The notes: generated by a model not told the origin, from the sequence alone. 8,374 nt of DNA from Actinomycetes bacterium (GCA_023437345.1 JAEZGC010000141.1:1-8374); one strand, 5' to 3'. Counted from the first letter of the stretch, positions 1 to 5,492 are shown. A program made the numbers and translations.

Positions 1-1041
1 GGTGACCTGGCCGGGTTGTTCGGGATCGACCACGCCGACCACCTGGTCACCACCACCGCGCTGCGCACCCCGCAGGTGCGGCTGGCCAAGGACGGCGCGG
101 TGGTGGACCCGTCCCGCTACACCCGCCAGGCAACCATCGCCGGTCAGCCGATGACCGGCCTGGTCGACGCCCGCAAGGCACTCGCGCTGTTCGATGGGGG
201 CGCCACAATCGTCTTCCAGGGCCTGCAGCGCTACTGGGAGCCGCTGCGCCAGCTCGTTCGCGGCCTCGAGCAGCAGCTCGGCCACCCCTGCCAGGCGAAC
301 GCCTACCTCACCCCGCCCGGCTCGCAGGGCTTCGCGCTGCACTCCGACAGCCACGACGTCTTCACCTTCCAGACCTACGGCCCCAAGCAGTGGGAGGTCC
401 ACGACGACGACGGCGCCCACCAGGTCCTGATGAAGCCGGGCACCTCGATGTACCTGCCCACCGGCACCCCGCACATGGCGCGAACCGGGGAGGGTGCCGC
501 CTCGCTGCACGTCACGGTCGGCATCAACCAGGTGGCGTGGGGTGAAGTCCTCAAGGACGTCGTGACCCGCGCCATCGACTCCGACGCGGCCGGAAAGGAC
601 CGGCTGCCGGCCGGGGTGTACGCCGACCCGGACGGTCTGGCGGCGGCGCTGGCAGAGCGGCTCGGCGCTCTCGCGGCGACGCTGTCGGGGTTGGACGCCC
701 GCGCCGAGGTAGACCGGCTGGAGGCCGGCTTCCGCACCGGGCGCCAGCCAGTGCTCGCCGGCGCGCTGCGCGACCTGCTCGACGTCCGCGACCTCGCCGA
801 CGACACCGCGCTGCGCCGGCGGCCGGGCAGCCAGTGCCGGCTTCGACAGCAGAACGGGTCGCTGGAGCTGCTGCTGGGCGACCGCCGGCTGACCCTGCCG
901 GCCGCCGCTCACACCGCCGTCAGCTTCGTCATCGAAGCCGACCGCCTGCAGCCGGTCGACCTGCCCGGGATCGACCGGGCCGGCGCGCTCGTGCTGTGCC
1001 GTCGACTGGTGCGCGAAGGGTTGCTGGAAGTAGTGCGGTGA
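1..1041 (+). CDS. Cupin_4/JmjC-type Fe(II) oxygenase, 5' end cut by window edge
   Basis: The reading frame is open from base 1, so the gene begins outside the window; the in-frame TTG at 16 is not a credible start. About 346 residues are visible. They contain the double-stranded beta-helix core of the cupin_4 family (2-oxoglutarate- and Fe(II)-dependent oxygenases related to bacterial ribosomal-protein hydroxylases such as RoxA/YcfD). The iron site is readable as H114-S-D116 in HSDSHDVF and H158 in LPTGTPHMA, numbering from the first codon. Between them lies YGPKQWEVH, a typical core strand of this family. The C-terminal half (about residues 200-345) looks like the helical and winged-helix part seen in this group. 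Family members are usually near 400 residues, so roughly 50 are missing. The stop overlaps the GTG start of the next gene, suggesting translational coupling. The substrate is unknown; ribosomal protein hydroxylation is inferred from the family only. Confidence 0.85.
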   Translation, partial: GDLAGLFGIDHADHLVTTTALRTPQVRLAKDGAVVDPSRYTRQATIAGQPMTGLVDARKALALFDGGATIVFQGLQRYWEPLRQLVRGLEQQLGHPCQANAYLTPPGSQGFALHSDSHDVFTFQTYGPKQWEVHDDDGAHQVLMKPGTSMYLPTGTPHMARTGEGAASLHVTVGINQVAWGEVLKDVVTRAIDSDAAGKDRLPAGVYADPDGLAAALAERLGALAATLSGLDARAEVDRLEAGFRTGRQPVLAGALRDLLDVRDLADDTALRRRPGSQCRLRQQNGSLELLLGDRRLTLPAAAHTAVSFVIEADRLQPVDLPGIDRAGALVLCRRLVREGLLEVVR

Positions 1042-1913
1042 CCGAGCGCTGCTCCACCGCGAGCCGGGCGAGGGCGGAGCCGCTGCGTGCGACGGCCTCG
1101 ACTGTCGAGCCCTTCCTGCTGGTGGAGGAGCCCGGGCCGTGGGGTCCGGCGATCCTGCACAGCCGTCGGCTACCGCACGCCGCGCGGGAAGCGCTTCGCG
1201 ACTGGAAGCAGCGGTTGGGGGTCCGGACGCTGCTGATCCGCCGGCCCGGCCGCGCCGTGCCGGGGCCGCCGCAGGTCTTCGTCGCGAACACCCGGTACGG
1301 GTGGTTGCAGACCGTCCGGCTCCCGGATCTCGACGCGGTGGCCGAGCTCGACCTGTCGGGGATCCGCAGTCCTGACGGGGTCGGGCTGGAGTCGCATCAC
1401 GAGCCGGTGCTGCTGGTCTGCACGCACGGCCGGCACGACCCCTGCTGCGCCGAGCGGGGCCGTCCGGTGGCCGCGGCGCTCGCCCGGGACTGGCCCGGCC
1501 TGGTGTGGGAGGCGTCCCACGTGGGCGGCGACCGCTTCGCCGGCAACCTTGTCGCACTGCCGCGAGGCGACTACTTCGGCGGGCTGAACGCCGAGGACGC
1601 ACCGGCGGTGGTGGAGCAGTACCTGGCCGGACGCCTCGACCCCGTCCACCATCGGGGACGCTCCAGCCAACCGTGGGTCGTGCAGGCAGCGGTGCACGAG
1701 GCACGGGTCCGGTTCGGCGCGTTCGGCTTCGGCGACGTAAGGGTGCGTGAGCGGCACGGGTCACGGCTCCGGCTGGCGGTGCGCGGCCGGGAGGTGGACG
1801 CCGTGGTGCGGGTGTCGGCCAGCGAGGCGGTCCGGCTGACCTGCCACACCGGGCACGTGGAGCCGCCGCCCACCTACCAGGTCAGCCTTGAACCGCTGGA
1901 TCAGGGGTCCTGA
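1038..1913 (+). CDS. Sucrase/ferredoxin-like (Suc_Fer) thioredoxin-fold [2Fe-2S] protein
   Basis: A 291-residue protein. The start chosen is GTG 1038, which overlaps the upstream stop as GTGA; the frame is open further upstream, but that sequence is antisense-like shadow inside the oxygenase gene. Recognisable Suc_Fer landmarks are the N-terminal CSTASRARAEPL, then LVCTHGRHDPCCAERG (C128, C136, C137), then WEASHVGGDRFAGNLVALP (H161, D165), and a YFGGL strand. The family has a thioredoxin-like ferredoxin fold; yeast Aim32 is a relative that binds a [2Fe-2S] cluster through a C-x8-C pair and an H-x3-H pair. Here C128 and C137 match the C-x8-C spacing, but the second histidine position is aspartate (D165). 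No signal peptide or membrane segment is seen, so it is probably cytoplasmic. Its tight coupling to an Fe(II) oxygenase suggests a redox or iron-sulfur helper role, which is inference. Despite the family name, no sucrase activity should be assumed. Confidence 0.85.
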   Translation: MTERCSTASRARAEPLRATASTVEPFLLVEEPGPWGPAILHSRRLPHAAREALRDWKQRLGVRTLLIRRPGRAVPGPPQVFVANTRYGWLQTVRLPDLDAVAELDLSGIRSPDGVGLESHHEPVLLVCTHGRHDPCCAERGRPVAAALARDWPGLVWEASHVGGDRFAGNLVALPRGDYFGGLNAEDAPAVVEQYLAGRLDPVHHRGRSSQPWVVQAAVHEARVRFGAFGFGDVRVRERHGSRLRLAVRGREVDAVVRVSASEAVRLTCHTGHVEPPPTYQVSLEPLDQGS

Positions 1914-1954
1914 CGCGGCCGTCTCTGCCGCACCGGCGGGCCGCGCCGGCCTTC

Positions 1955-2119
1955 GGGCGATGAGAGTGCGGTTCTGCGGACCGTCGCGAGGCACGCCTGC
2001 CGGCTACGGCGACCAGAGTGTGGTTATGGGCACCCGGGCCGGGCTGAGAACCGCACTTTCGTCGCCCTCGCGCCGGTCCGCCCTGAAGGTCGGACCCTGT
2101 AACCGCACTCTCGTCGCCC
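1955..2119. repeat. Mirror-symmetric repeat element, four copies of a 19-bp motif
   Basis: Four copies of the motif GGGCGACGAGAGTGCGGTT or close variants occur: 1955-1973 (+, one mismatch), 2007-2025 (+, four mismatches), 2049-2067 (reverse, one mismatch) and 2101-2119 (reverse, exact). The two forward copies start 52 bp apart and the two reverse copies also start 52 bp apart. The whole element is therefore symmetric about position 2037, with 33-bp spacers on both sides and a 23-bp GC-rich centre. The right spacer holds a small hairpin, GGTCCG (2075-2080) with CGGACC (2091-2096). No open frame of credible coding character lies inside. It resembles a dispersed REP/BIME-type intergenic element or a mobile-element remnant; whether it recurs elsewhere in the genome cannot be seen here. 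It lies downstream of the Suc_Fer gene, so the paired copies could also form a cruciform or act in transcription termination. Confidence 0.8.
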
Positions 2120-2180
2120 GTTGAGTGGCTGCACAGGTTGCGACATGGACCAGCGACGTCACACTGCAGGGATCGGGGAA

Positions 2181-2210
2181 TTGACACCCGCCCGGCGCGG
2201 GTGGAAGATT
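2181..2210 (+). promoter_or_regulatory. Probable promoter of the arsR-permease-thioredoxin operon
   Basis: A perfect -35 consensus TTGACA lies at 2181-2186. After an 18-bp gap comes a weak -10-like AAGATT at 2205-2210. Transcription from here would begin near 2216-2217, at or next to the GTG chosen as the arsR start, so the message may be leaderless, which is common in actinobacteria. The -10 overlaps the inverted repeat at 2207-2226, which fits repression by the product of the first gene. Confidence 0.5.
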
Positions 2211-2226
2211 CAATCGTGCTTGAATC
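2207..2226. promoter_or_regulatory. Probable ArsR operator, perfect 7-6-7 inverted repeat
   Basis: GATTCAA (2207-2213) and TTGAATC (2220-2226) are exact reverse complements separated by 6 bp. A third half-site-like TTGAA lies at 2235-2239. The repeat spans the -10 and the proposed start codon of the ArsR-family gene, the usual place for an autoregulatory operator of this family. Binding itself is inferred. Confidence 0.55.
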
Positions 2227-2533
2227 AAGATCGGTTGAACAGTTGGCTAATGCGGCCGATCTGCTGTCGGCCATCGCCGACCCGATCAGGCTGCAGTTGA
2301 TGGAGCGGCTGGCCGGCAGCAAGGCGTGCGTGTGCGACCTCCAGGCGGAGGTCCCGATCGCGGCGAACCTGCTGAGCTACCACCTGAAGGTGCTCCGCGA
2401 GGCGGGCCTGATCGAGGGCACGAGGCGGGGTCGCTGGATCGACTACGAGCTCACGCCAGGCGCCCTTGACCGGCTCCGGCAGGCACTTCCCGGGGCCACG
2501 CTTCCCAAGCGGCCCCTGGCGGTCGTCCGATGA
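2216..2533 (+). CDS. arsR: ArsR/SmtB-family repressor with a CVC metalloid site
   Basis: A 105-residue winged-helix repressor of the ArsR/SmtB family, expected to release DNA on binding a soft metal or metalloid. Landmarks are LLSAIADPIRLQLMERL, then ACVCDLQAEVP with C38 and C40, then the recognition helix NLLSYHLKVLREAGLI, then the wing RRGRWIDYEL. CVCDL is the alpha-3 signature of arsenite-sensing ArsR. The third cysteine of the E. coli protein (CVCDLC) is glutamine here, and no other cysteine exists in the protein. The GTG at 2216 is preferred because GGAAG (2203-2207) lies 8 bp upstream and the predicted transcript starts there; GTG 2201 is an alternative, while the TTG at 2138 would place the start upstream of the promoter. 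The stop overlaps the permease ATG (ATGA), so the two are co-translated. Arsenic as inducer is likely but not proven. Confidence 0.85.
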   Translation: MLESRSVEQLANAADLLSAIADPIRLQLMERLAGSKACVCDLQAEVPIAANLLSYHLKVLREAGLIEGTRRGRWIDYELTPGALDRLRQALPGATLPKRPLAVVR

Positions 2534-3570
2534 GCACAACCGGTCACGACGTCCGCCCCCGGACGACGGGCCGCTGGCTACTGCTCGCCGCCGCCGCGTG
2601 GACGCTCGCATACGCGCTCAACGAGGTGGCGTGGACGTGGCTCTACCGCGATCTGCTCAGCTTGGACATCACCTCGGGCTGGCCGTCCGTGCTGCACTTC
2701 TTCAGCTACGACACCGTCAAGATCCTGCTGCTGACCGGGCTGATGTTCGCGATCGGAATGCTGCGCGCCAGCTTCGATCTCGATCGGGCCCGCGACTTCC
2801 TGAACGGGAAGGGTCTGTTCGTGGGGCTCGCCCTGGCCGTGGTGCTCGGAGTCGTCACACCGTTCTGCAGTTGCTCGTCCATCCCGCTGTTCATGGGCTT
2901 CGTGGCGGCCGGCATTCCCCTGGCGATCACGCTCACCTTCCTGATCGCCTCCCCCCTGGTCAGCGAGGTAGCCGCCATCCTGATCGGCGCCCAGTTCGGT
3001 TGGGGCGTGGCGATCGCCTACGTCGTTGCCGGCTCGCTGATCGCAATGGGGATCGGCTTCATCTTCAGCAGGTTCGAGCTGGACAAGTGGGTGGAGCCGG
3101 AGGTCTTCAGGACCCGGATCACAGCCCTCCGGGCCAACGGTCATGCTCCGAGCCTGCAGGAACGAGTGGACGCGGCCATGGCCGAGACGAAGGAGATCTT
3201 CACCAAGGTCTGGAAGTGGGTGGTGGTCGGTGTCGCCATCGGTGCTGCGATCCACGGCTGGGTCCCCACCGATTTCTTCGCCAGCTACGCGGGTGCTGAC
3301 AATCCGCTGGCTGTCCCGGTGGCCGTCCTGGTCGGGCTACCGCTCTACGTCAACGGCGGCGGCGTGGTCCCCATCGGTGAAGCGTTGTGGAGCAAGGGCC
3401 TGCCGCTGGGGACCGTGATGGCGCTGATGATGAGCGCGATCGCGCTGTCAGTCCCCGAAGCGATCATGCTGCGGCGCGTGCTGAAGCCGCGCCTGCTTGC
3501 TCTGTTCTTCGGTTCCGTGGCCGCCGCAATCGTGGTGGTCGGCTACTTGTTCAACCTCATCTACGCCTGA
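2530..3570 (+). CDS. DUF318/ArsP-like permease, first copy
   Basis: A 346-residue polytopic membrane protein of the DUF318 (UPF0718) permease family, which includes ArsP, an exporter of trivalent organoarsenicals. Hydrophobic segments lie near residues 15-40, 62-80, 95-112, 116-150, 156-182, 225-245, 258-280, 290-310 and 322-345. A polar loop at about 183-222 is rich in charged residues. The signature VVTPFCSCSSIPLF carries C113 and C115, the only cysteines in the protein. It is followed by LIASPLVSE and, in the second half, by LPLYVNGGGVVP and LSVPEAIML. The start ATG overlaps the arsR stop by 4 bp. Control by the upstream ArsR-family repressor and a thioredoxin-like protein downstream point to thiol-reactive metalloid efflux. 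ArsP is the best-studied relative, but the family is broad and the substrate is uncertain, so no symbol is given. Confidence 0.85.
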   Translation: MSTTGHDVRPRTTGRWLLLAAAAWTLAYALNEVAWTWLYRDLLSLDITSGWPSVLHFFSYDTVKILLLTGLMFAIGMLRASFDLDRARDFLNGKGLFVGLALAVVLGVVTPFCSCSSIPLFMGFVAAGIPLAITLTFLIASPLVSEVAAILIGAQFGWGVAIAYVVAGSLIAMGIGFIFSRFELDKWVEPEVFRTRITALRANGHAPSLQERVDAAMAETKEIFTKVWKWVVVGVAIGAAIHGWVPTDFFASYAGADNPLAVPVAVLVGLPLYVNGGGVVPIGEALWSKGLPLGTVMALMMSAIALSVPEAIMLRRVLKPRLLALFFGSVAAAIVVVGYLFNLIYA

Positions 3571-3598
3571 TGACCAGCGCGTGACGAAAGGCAATCCA

Positions 3599-3838
3599 AT
3601 GACAACCATCAAGATCCTCGGCCCCGGCTGCGCCAACTGCGTCAACCTGGAGAAGGCCACCCGACAGGCTGTGGCCGAACTCGGGATGGAGGCGACGATC
3701 GAGAAGGTCACCGACTACGCCGACATCGCCGGGTACGGGATCATGCGCACCCCCGGCCTGGTAGTCGACGAGCAGGTCCTTCTGTCAGGACGGGTCCCCA
3801 CGGCACGTCAGGTCAAGGACTTGCTCATCGCCCGTTGA
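3599..3838 (+). CDS. Small thioredoxin-like protein (redox-active disulfide protein 2 family)
   Basis: A 79-residue single-domain thioredoxin-fold protein. The start ATG 3599 has a good ribosome site, GAAAGG at 3586-3591, 7 bp upstream. It begins with strand TTIKILGPG followed by the active site C11-A-N-C14, and has the cis-proline loop at MRTPGLVVD (P52) and a C-terminal helix ARQVKDLL. Length and motifs match the thioredoxin_3 / redox-active disulfide protein 2 group, which often lies beside DUF318 permeases. No signal peptide is seen, so it is probably cytoplasmic. It begins 28 bp after the permease stop and should share its transcript. A role in reducing or handing over the permease substrate, or in reducing the permease or repressor cysteine pairs, is inferred from context. 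Only two cysteines are present. Confidence 0.85.
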   Translation: MTTIKILGPGCANCVNLEKATRQAVAELGMEATIEKVTDYADIAGYGIMRTPGLVVDEQVLLSGRVPTARQVKDLLIAR

Positions 3839-3853
3839 CGCAGGCCCTGCGTC
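3837..3853 (+). terminator. Short perfect hairpin at the thioredoxin stop, possible terminator
   Basis: GACGCAG (3837-3843) and CTGCGTC (3847-3853) form a perfect 7-bp stem with a 3-base loop, starting inside the stop codon. No T-run follows, so it would be a tail-less terminator of the kind proposed for high-GC actinobacteria, or an mRNA 3'-end stabiliser. It lies between two convergent genes. The rest of this gap, to 3925, shows nothing clear. Confidence 0.35.
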
Positions 3854-3925
3854 GACGGCCGCAGGCTCGCTGATTCACAACCCCGTCGGTCGTCGCCGCA
3901 CTGACTCCCTCGTCCGGACCGTCGG

Positions 3926-4294
3926 CTACCGCCCGGCGGGTGCCGGTTCGAGGAGTTGCTGGATCGCGTGAAGGGCGTCGCCGTTCACCCAGTACCAGGT
4001 CTGGCGGCCCTCGCGCTCCCGCTCCACGAACCCCGCCTCGAACAGTGCGCCCAGGTGATGGGTCACGGTTGGCTGGGTCAGCCCTACCTGCTCGGCGAGC
4101 GCCCCGGTGGTGGCCCGGCTTCCCTGCGCCGCCCGGATCAGACTCAGTAGCCGCAGCCGCGCCGGATCAGCCAGCACCTTCAAGGCGGTCGCCAAAGCGT
4201 CAGCATCAACCGATCCGAGCGGTGCCTGCAGCAGCGGCGAGCAGCACAGCTCGCCCACCAGACTGAGCCGGCGTGACACCTCTTGCGTACTCAT
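3926..4294 (-). CDS. ArsR-family repressor with N-terminal CC pair
   Basis: A 122-residue winged-helix repressor, transcribed away from the second permease. The start ATG at 4294 opens MSTQEVSRRL; the frame continues upstream through the intergenic promoter without support. GELCCSPLL carries C17 and C18, followed by LKVLADPARLRLLSLI, the recognition helix LTQPTVTHHLGALFEAGF and the wing EGRQTWYWV. The N-terminal CC resembles the Corynebacterium glutamicum-type ArsR, in which two adjacent N-terminal cysteines plus one in the CVCDL region bind arsenite. Here the CVCDL position reads TTGAL (about residues 62-66), so the third thiol is missing and the protein has only these two cysteines. The predicted -10 leaves a leader of only about 6 bases, so translation is probably leaderless or nearly so. 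Regulation of itself and of the divergent permease is inferred from the shared operator region. Confidence 0.8.
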   Translation of the reverse strand: MSTQEVSRRLSLVGELCCSPLLQAPLGSVDADALATALKVLADPARLRLLSLIRAAQGSRATTGALAEQVGLTQPTVTHHLGALFEAGFVEREREGRQTWYWVNGDALHAIQQLLEPAPAGR

Positions 4295-4312
4295 AGAACG
4301 ATGTCTATCATA
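4283..4312. promoter_or_regulatory. Overlapping divergent promoters, arsR-type repressor and second permease
   Basis: On the plus strand, TTGCGT (4283-4288) and TATCAT (4306-4311) are 17 bp apart, giving a transcript start near 4318 for the permease. On the minus strand, TATGAT (4312-4307) is a good -10 for the repressor, with a weak -35-like TCGATT at 4334-4329. The two -10 boxes overlap almost completely, so the two directions probably compete and could be shut by one bound repressor. Confidence 0.45.
4293..4308. promoter_or_regulatory. Candidate operator, ATAGA-N6-TCTAT inverted repeat
   Basis: ATAGA (4293-4297) and TCTAT (4304-4308) are exact reverse complements 6 bp apart. The repeat overlaps both -10 boxes and the start codon of the minus-strand repressor. 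The same 6-bp gap is seen in the operator of the other ArsR gene, but the arm sequences differ, which suggests the two repressors read separate sites. Confidence 0.45.
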
Positions 4313-4342
4313 TCGACTGCCATCAATCAATCGATGTCTGTC
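4300..4342 (+). repeat. Direct repeat GATGTCT(A/G)TC, 33 bp apart
   Basis: GATGTCTATC (4300-4309) recurs as GATGTCTGTC (4333-4342). The copies are 33 bp apart, about three helical turns, one beside the repressor start and one just ahead of the in-frame ATG of the permease. Between them lies an AT-rich tract with ATCAATCAATCGAT, unlike the rest of the window. These may be two binding sites for the same regulator on one DNA face. Confidence 0.45.
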
Positions 4343-4361
4343 TATGAAACCGGAGACCATC

Positions 4362-5369
4362 GTGACCGGACGCCTCGCCAGCCTTCTCGAGACCGTCGCC
4401 AACGACGTCTGGACCACGCTGGTCCACAACTGGCCCTACCTCGTAGCCAGCGTCCTCGTTGCCTCCGTCGTGCAGGTCTACATCAACCAGGACCGGCTCG
4501 CCTCCTGGCTGCGCCGCCGCACCTGGGTCGCGATCCTCGGAGCCGTCGCGCTCGGTGCGCTGACCCCGTTCTGCTCCTGCGGCACCACCGCCATCGTCCT
4601 GGGCGCCATGTCCTCCTCGGTGCCGTGGGCGCCCATCGTGGCGTTCATTGCCTCCTCCCCGTTGGCCAGCCCTGAGGAGTACGTGCTCTCGGTCGGACTC
4701 TTCGGGCCCGCGTTCGCAGGCACCTTCTTCCTGGCCGCCGCCGCCGTCGGGCTGCTCGGCGGCGCTGCTGCCTGGTGGCTCGAGGCTCGAGGTCTCCTCA
4801 CCGGGCAGTCGCGCATGGCCAGCGCGCCCGTTGCGTCGCCCGTCGAGGTTCCATCAGTGACCGGCGACGAGACAGCGGTCCCGCTCAGCACGGCGACGGC
4901 TCACGGGACCCGGTTGCTCACCGTCATCGACAAGCCCGCGGTCGGCGTCATCGTGCCCACCCGGCTGCGTCTGTTCGGCGATGCCCTGGTCACGAACTTT
5001 CGCAGGCTGGCGTTCTACTTCCTGGCCTTCGCCAGCCTTGGCTACCTGGTGGTCCGCATCCTCCCCACCGGCCTGATCACCGACTGGCTCGGCTCGGGCA
5101 ACCCGATCTGGTCGGTTCCGCTGGCCGCCATCCTCGGGATCCCCATCTACCTCAACACCGACGCGTCGCTGCCGCTGGTTGCCAGCCTGCTGCAGGGCGG
5201 GATGAGTCCGGGAGCTGCGATCGCCTTCCTCATCACCGGTGCCGGCACGAGCGTCGGCGCCGTCAGCGGCATGCTCATCATCGCCCGGTGGCGCATTGTC
5301 GCCCTTGTCATCGGCACCCTGCTGGTCACCGCGATCGCCACCGGCTGGCTGGCCGGGCTGTGGCTGTAG
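4362..5369 (+). CDS. DUF318/ArsP-like permease, second copy, divergent subfamily
   Basis: A polytopic membrane protein of 335 residues from GTG 4362, or 341 from ATG 4344. GTG 4362 is preferred because GGAG (4352-4355) lies 6 bp upstream; the ATG has no ribosome site. The signature GALTPFCSCGTTAIV carries C71 and C73, the only cysteines. It continues FIASSPLASPEEYVLSVGLFG, and the second half has LGIPIYLNTDASLPLV and FLITGAGTSVGAVSGML. About eight to nine hydrophobic segments are visible. A polar loop at about residues 147-210, rich in Ser, Thr, Pro and Val, is longer than the loop of the first permease. It shares the family core with that protein but is clearly not a recent duplicate. Transcribed divergently from a CC-type ArsR repressor, it is probably controlled by it. 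Export of a thiol-reactive metal or metalloid species is inferred. Confidence 0.82.
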   Translation: MTGRLASLLETVANDVWTTLVHNWPYLVASVLVASVVQVYINQDRLASWLRRRTWVAILGAVALGALTPFCSCGTTAIVLGAMSSSVPWAPIVAFIASSPLASPEEYVLSVGLFGPAFAGTFFLAAAAVGLLGGAAAWWLEARGLLTGQSRMASAPVASPVEVPSVTGDETAVPLSTATAHGTRLLTVIDKPAVGVIVPTRLRLFGDALVTNFRRLAFYFLAFASLGYLVVRILPTGLITDWLGSGNPIWSVPLAAILGIPIYLNTDASLPLVASLLQGGMSPGAAIAFLITGAGTSVGAVSGMLIIARWRIVALVIGTLLVTAIATGWLAGLWL

Positions 5370-5477
5370 GAACATTCCGCCAGCAGGAGTCCGTCCCGGG
5401 CGCAGCGCGCTGGGTCGTCCTGCGACGCTTCGGGCCACGCCGGTGCCCTGGTCGGAGACCATGGAGGCTGGTGCGAT

Positions 5478-5492
5478 GATCTCTGGGAGATC
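5478..5492 (-). other. Hairpin directly abutting the tRNA-Ile 3' CCA
   Basis: GATCTC (5478-5483) and GAGATC (5487-5492) form a perfect 6-bp stem with a 3-base loop. On the minus strand it begins at the first base after the encoded CCA. No T-run follows. It could guide tRNA 3' processing or help stop transcription. The remaining gap, 5370-5477, holds only weak palindromes such as CAGCGCGCTG (5403-5412) and TGGTC/GACCA (5449-5461), and no gene or second tRNA. Confidence 0.4.

Noticed and set aside
834..1037. Upstream extension of the Suc_Fer gene
   Set aside because: It lies inside the oxygenase gene and is Arg/Pro/Ala-rich without family similarity; GTG 1038 directly precedes the conserved CSTASRARAEPL.
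1170..1757. A 195-residue minus-strand open frame
   Set aside because: It is antisense to the Suc_Fer gene, whose own frame shows clear conserved motifs.
1955..2119. CRISPR array reading of the four 19-bp repeats
   Set aside because: The repeats are in opposite orientations in pairs, the spacers differ in length (33, 23, 33) and there are no cas genes.
2138..2215. TTG 2138 as the first ArsR start
   Set aside because: It would place the TTGACA promoter and operator inside the coding region, and the added residues do not resemble the family.
2466..3299. A 277-residue plus-strand open frame overlapping arsR and the first permease
   Set aside because: It is an out-of-frame shadow, rich in Arg, Gly, Pro and His, with no family features, and lies almost wholly inside the permease gene.
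5370..5492. A tRNA-Ala or other RNA gene downstream of tRNA-Ile
   Set aside because: No T-arm, anticodon stem or acceptor pairing could be assembled on either strand in this gap.
1..5492. An attachment-site duplicate of the tRNA-Ile 3' end
   Set aside because: No second copy of the tRNA 3' segment was seen elsewhere in the window, and there is no integrase gene.
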